The translations under genes were made by a program, and so were the position numbers. From Actinopolyspora alba (GTDB lineage Bacteria > Actinomycetota > Actinomycetes > Mycobacteriales > Pseudonocardiaceae), in NCBI RefSeq assembly GCF_900112765.1, contig NZ_FOMZ01000004.1:327939-391938 (forward strand): 64,000 bases of DNA, given 5' to 3'. The notes beneath the pieces were generated by a model that was given only the letters and a program-made list of their open reading frames with translations, was not told the origin of the DNA and made no database searches. This document shows, in pieces, positions 62,301-64,000 of this stretch. Numbering within the stretch: the stretch's first letter is position 1; the number at the start of each line of letters is the position of its first letter.

Positions 62301-62572
62301 CCGTGGCGGACAGACCGGTGAGCGCGGTGCTGTGCGAGCAGCTGGCCCGACTGGTGCTCGCCGAGGGAGCTCCGCGAGAAGCCGCGCGATTGCTCGGCGT
62401 GGCAGCGGCACTGCAGGGGGTGCTGGACCGGGGAGATCCCGACGTGCGCGAGATGTGCGCTCGGTTGCGCTCGGAGCTGGGAACCGAGGAGTTCGACGAG
62501 CTCTACTCGAGTCGTTTCGACTCGTCGGGCGCCGCTGCCAGAGCGGAACTTCGGCGCGTACTGGGCCGGTGA
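59327..62572 (+). CDS. SARP-family transcriptional regulator with NB-ARC and TPR domains (AfsR-like)
   Basis: 1081 aa. The N-terminal OmpR-type winged helix (LLVMLGPFRVHDDGGEPVELGGNRVRTLLARLAL ... SVPVRTLIDDLW) and BTAD (FAEATVPRLERLGRAALTERIEAELRLGDHAGLIEELALLTARYPLDE) form a SARP module. An STAND/NB-ARC ATPase follows (FVGREPELERL, Walker A LFGPGGSGKTRLS near residue 322, LLILDNCEHL, GMPLAIELAAARVR), and a C-terminal TPR-like region. Such proteins activate secondary-metabolite or developmental genes. No biosynthetic cluster is in the window, so the target is unknown. GTG 59327 has GAGG 6 nt upstream; GTG 59315 is an alternative. Confidence 0.9.
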   Translation: MLLVMLGPFRVHDDGGEPVELGGNRVRTLLARLALDLNHSVPVRTLIDDLWTDALPGDATNALHTLVARTRRALRATTGLRLSSEGVGYALRADPDQVDLHRFERLVASGRGALRRNLPAEAVEDLRTALELWRGDPLIDFRDLPFAEATVPRLERLGRAALTERIEAELRLGDHAGLIEELALLTARYPLDESLAELRFRALRAAGRRAEAASAYEQLRDRLVEHLGTEPGDRLREMRLALLREGSDDAAPTSGTAPSPSGTVDATEREPPDDDPGTGGGTAPNGAALPRRLSGFVGREPELERLDHALRDARLVTLFGPGGSGKTRLSIESASRITALRVLFVELAPVRDDQELAAAVLTSLGVREAPRLNHGPPGDPLSGLVETLGSEPTLLILDNCEHLVTKAAELTERLLTLAAELRILATSREPLALPGEKLLPVGPLEVPDNVEAAAAGPAVRLFVQRAAAARHDFELTAANAADVMEICRELDGMPLAIELAAARVRSMSPRMLAERLDDRFRLLTRGNRAAMSRHSTLRAVVEWSWELLTEPERTLARRMSVFAGSARAESVAEVCSGAGPVAADVDELLADLVDKSLVEAVDQGTVMRYRMLETVRAFCSEQLAAADEVEALGRRHAEHFLAFAETAAPRIHSREQLTWLARLDVEHDNTMRASHWALENSDADIGIRLAAALNWYWSMTMRHTELAGRMRDMAALSGQAPAESRAVVELVSRLYEDSYGWSERLGAAVEKLRDTGAMSRYVYLGLLEPMVWSLTERLDEMADSLRRAAEHPDPWPRAAAHYGWAILAERRGETGEGEEHAERAVAAFEAIGDRWGKAQAIGSTADFHSLRGDHESAVERLTESVRLLRELRSTTELVPQLARIGMHRVRMGDLSGARSELDEASRLAGTTPSSHRVVVTYGWMELTRAEGDTESAHRLVRDAEADLVELGSPPHPMMRDLLLSFRIRLSLDEDDPAGARELFGKALDSENPVADRPVSAVLCEQLARLVLAEGAPREAARLLGVAAALQGVLDRGDPDVREMCARLRSELGTEEFDELYSSRFDSSGAAARAELRRVLGR

Positions 62573-62703
62573 GCGGCACCGTCACGAGCCGGTCACGATC
62601 CGGACACCGGCACTCCAAGGTTTCGAAATTCGGGTGCCCGCCGAGTGGTCGCCCCGGTAGTGTCCGCGCCGTTTTGTCGTTCGGCGAGATTGGAAGTGGA
62701 CGA

Positions 62704-63597
62704 GTGAACTGTGCCGTGTGTGGTGGGCACGTTCCTGCTGACCAGGAGTACTGCGCGGTGTGCGGTGGCAGGGCACTGCCTGCCGAGCGGTTGCGCGACC
62801 TCGGGGCCGTACCGCCTGCCGAACCCGGTATCGCCGGGGCGGCCCCACCGATCGACACGCGGCGAGCCCTGCGGCCCACACGCGGCCTGGGGATCGCCAC
62901 CATCGTGCTGTTGTTGTGCTTCGCCGTGTTCCAGGCGTTGTACTTTCTCGTGCAGCTCCGACTGTTCGTGGTGTACAGCGAGGCGATGGAGCAGTCGCGC
63001 TCCTACTGGAACATGGAGTTCTTGCCGATGGAAGGGCTGGAACTGGTGGTCGGGGTGCTCAGCGCACTCGTGTTGCTGCCAGCGATGGTGCTCTTCCTGG
63101 TCTGGTTGTTCCGGGTGCGCGGCAACGCGGAAGTGCTGGACCCCGGGGTACACCGGCGGCGAAAGCCCTGGTTGATCCTCGGCTGGATCGTCCCGGTGGT
63201 CAATTTCTGGTTCCCGAAGCAGATCCTCACCGACATCTGGCGAGCGAGTCGTCCCGGCCACGAGCGGGGCGGCATGGAGTCGAGTGCCGATTACAAGGGT
63301 GGGCTGCTCTGGGCCTGGTGGCTGTTCTTTCTCGCGATGTTCTGCACGGACCGCCACGCGCGTGTGATCACTTATGCGCACATCGGGTCGAACGGAAATC
63401 CGCTCGACCTCACCGGGCGGGAAGCGCTCGCGTTCTATCAGGACCTGGCGTTGGCCGGTTTTCTCGTCGCTCCCTTACAAGTGTCAGCGGCGATACTGGC
63501 CGTACTCGTCGTGCGCCGAATCACCAACTGGCAGCACGAACTGCGTGAAGGTCGTCGTGGACAGTCCGATTCGGCGGGTGCGCTCACGCCCCGTTAG
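62704..63597 (+). CDS. Zinc-ribbon and DUF4328 membrane protein
   Basis: 297 aa. A short N-terminal double zinc knuckle (CAVCGGHVPADQEYCAVCGG, residues 3-22) is followed by a polar linker and four to five membrane helices. WLFRVRGNAEVLDPG and RRKPWLILGWIVPVVNFWFPKQILTDIWRASRPG are the DUF4328 core. Function unknown; the cytoplasmic zinc ribbon may bind a partner protein. GGAAGTGGACGA precedes the GTG. It follows the SARP gene by 131 bp in the same direction. Confidence 0.85.
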   Translation: MNCAVCGGHVPADQEYCAVCGGRALPAERLRDLGAVPPAEPGIAGAAPPIDTRRALRPTRGLGIATIVLLLCFAVFQALYFLVQLRLFVVYSEAMEQSRSYWNMEFLPMEGLELVVGVLSALVLLPAMVLFLVWLFRVRGNAEVLDPGVHRRRKPWLILGWIVPVVNFWFPKQILTDIWRASRPGHERGGMESSADYKGGLLWAWWLFFLAMFCTDRHARVITYAHIGSNGNPLDLTGREALAFYQDLALAGFLVAPLQVSAAILAVLVVRRITNWQHELREGRRGQSDSAGALTPR

Positions 63598-63938
63598 GGA
63601 GGCTCATGCGGGCGGCCCCGGTGAACTGTGGGCGTACGGCGGTTATCCGAATGGTTTTCGGGGTATTTATCGGGGCTGTCCTGGGATTTCGTTAATTAGC
63701 GGGGGGTGGGTGTGTGGGGTGGTGTGGTGGGGGTTTAGAGTGGTTGTTGTCAGCACGGCGGTGCCGGGCTGGAAATCACGAGGGTGGATGAGCTGGGACG
63801 TGGTTCTGGTTTGTTCGGTGGTTTTCGGGTTTCGGTTCGTGGTGGTGGCTGGTTGTTTGAAGAACTGCATGTGGTGCCTGGTGCTTGCTGGCTCGGGCTT
63901 GCCTTGTTGGGGTGAGTGGTGAGTTGGCGGGTGGGTGA

Positions 63939-63957
63939 CCCCCCGGTGAGTGGGGGG
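63939..63957 (+). terminator. C6/G6 hairpin near the right edge
   Basis: CCCCCC (63939-63944) and GGGGGG (63952-63957) flank GGTGAGT. A short stem followed by TTGGTTG; a weak terminator at best. Confidence 0.3.
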
Positions 63958-63983
63958 TTGGTTGGGGTGCTACGGTGAATGCG

Positions 63984-64000
63984 GTGAACAACGGAAAAGC
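63984..64000 (+). CDS. Possible start of a gene running off the window
   Basis: GTG AAC AAC GGA AAA follows TACGGT (63971-63976) by 7 nt, the same leaderless-start layout seen at several genes in this window. Only five codons are visible, so the product cannot be named. Confidence 0.25.

Larger units (their letters stand above)
63598..64000. other. G/T-rich non-coding end of window
   Basis: The plus strand from about 63640 on is dominated by G and T (e.g. GGGGGGTGGGTGTGTGGGG). Frames on the minus strand give only Pro/Thr/His/Gln-rich low-complexity products. No gene is supported except a possible start at the very end. Confidence 0.5.

Noticed and set aside
63667..63991. Minus-strand Pro/Thr/His-rich small frames near the right edge
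   Set aside because: They only reflect the G/T skew of the plus strand; no SD and no normal codon bias.

Overview
The window is chromosomal DNA of a high-GC actinobacterium. Gene content and order match the conserved block that in Mycobacterium tuberculosis runs roughly from Rv3661 down to Rv3596c: HAD hydrolase, ssd/Tad pilus genes, DEAD-box helicase, topA, holB, ppa, dacB, metalloprotease, tilS, hpt, ftsH, folE-P-B-K, panC, panD, coaX, lysS, lsr2, clpC. A membrane H+-pyrophosphatase, iron-box-controlled siderophore uptake, a DUF4244 pilin and a SARP/NB-ARC regulator fit a sporoactinomycete-type lineage such as Pseudonocardiales. That family guess rests on overall style, not on a marker gene.

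Layout. 1-2.3 kb: a truncated GH3 glycosidase and a HAD phosphatase on the minus strand, with two strongly folded intergenic segments that may be structured RNAs. 2.8-10.3 kb: a Tad/Flp pilus locus (ssd, two small unknown genes, tadA, tadB, tadC, pilin, two TadE-like minor pilins). 10.7-13.8 kb: a stand-alone primase/polymerase-domain protein and a MrfA-type helicase. 14.2-22.2 kb: hppA, a small conserved gene, topA and holB. 22.2-28.5 kb: an accessory stretch with a secreted anchored protein, tRNA-Thr(CGT), DUF3224, NUDIX and VOC proteins, a 0.9-kb gene-free gap, a DUF4231/SLATT membrane protein and a small secreted protein. 28.8-35.5 kb: ppa, then a cell-wall and tRNA/purine cluster (dacB, metalloprotease, tilS, hpt). 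35.9-50.8 kb: ftsH, the folate operon, membrane proteins, the pantothenate/CoA genes, lysS and lsr2. 51.3-55.6 kb: a siderophore ABC transporter, divergent around an IdeR/DtxR-type iron box. 55.9-63.6 kb: clpC with a ClgR-type operator, a voltage-sensor-like membrane protein, a large SARP/NB-ARC/TPR regulator and a DUF4328 zinc-ribbon membrane protein.

How the genes work together. The folate operon and panC-panD-coaX are tightly packed, with overlapping stop/start codons, and supply cofactors. The Tad genes overlap in the same way and would assemble a surface pilus, but no prepilin peptidase is present here. ClpC and FtsH are the two AAA+ proteolysis machines, and HppA and Ppa both hydrolyse pyrophosphate. 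At least seven genes have a TANNNT- or GATAAT-type -10 hexamer only 6-8 nt before the start codon, the signature of leaderless transcription.

No clearly new multi-gene system was found. The best leads are the two folded intergenic segments flanking the HAD gene, a dispersed CGATTTCGCGAGA repeat (five copies), the DUF4231 protein next to atypical DNA, and the voltage-sensor protein without a pore filter.
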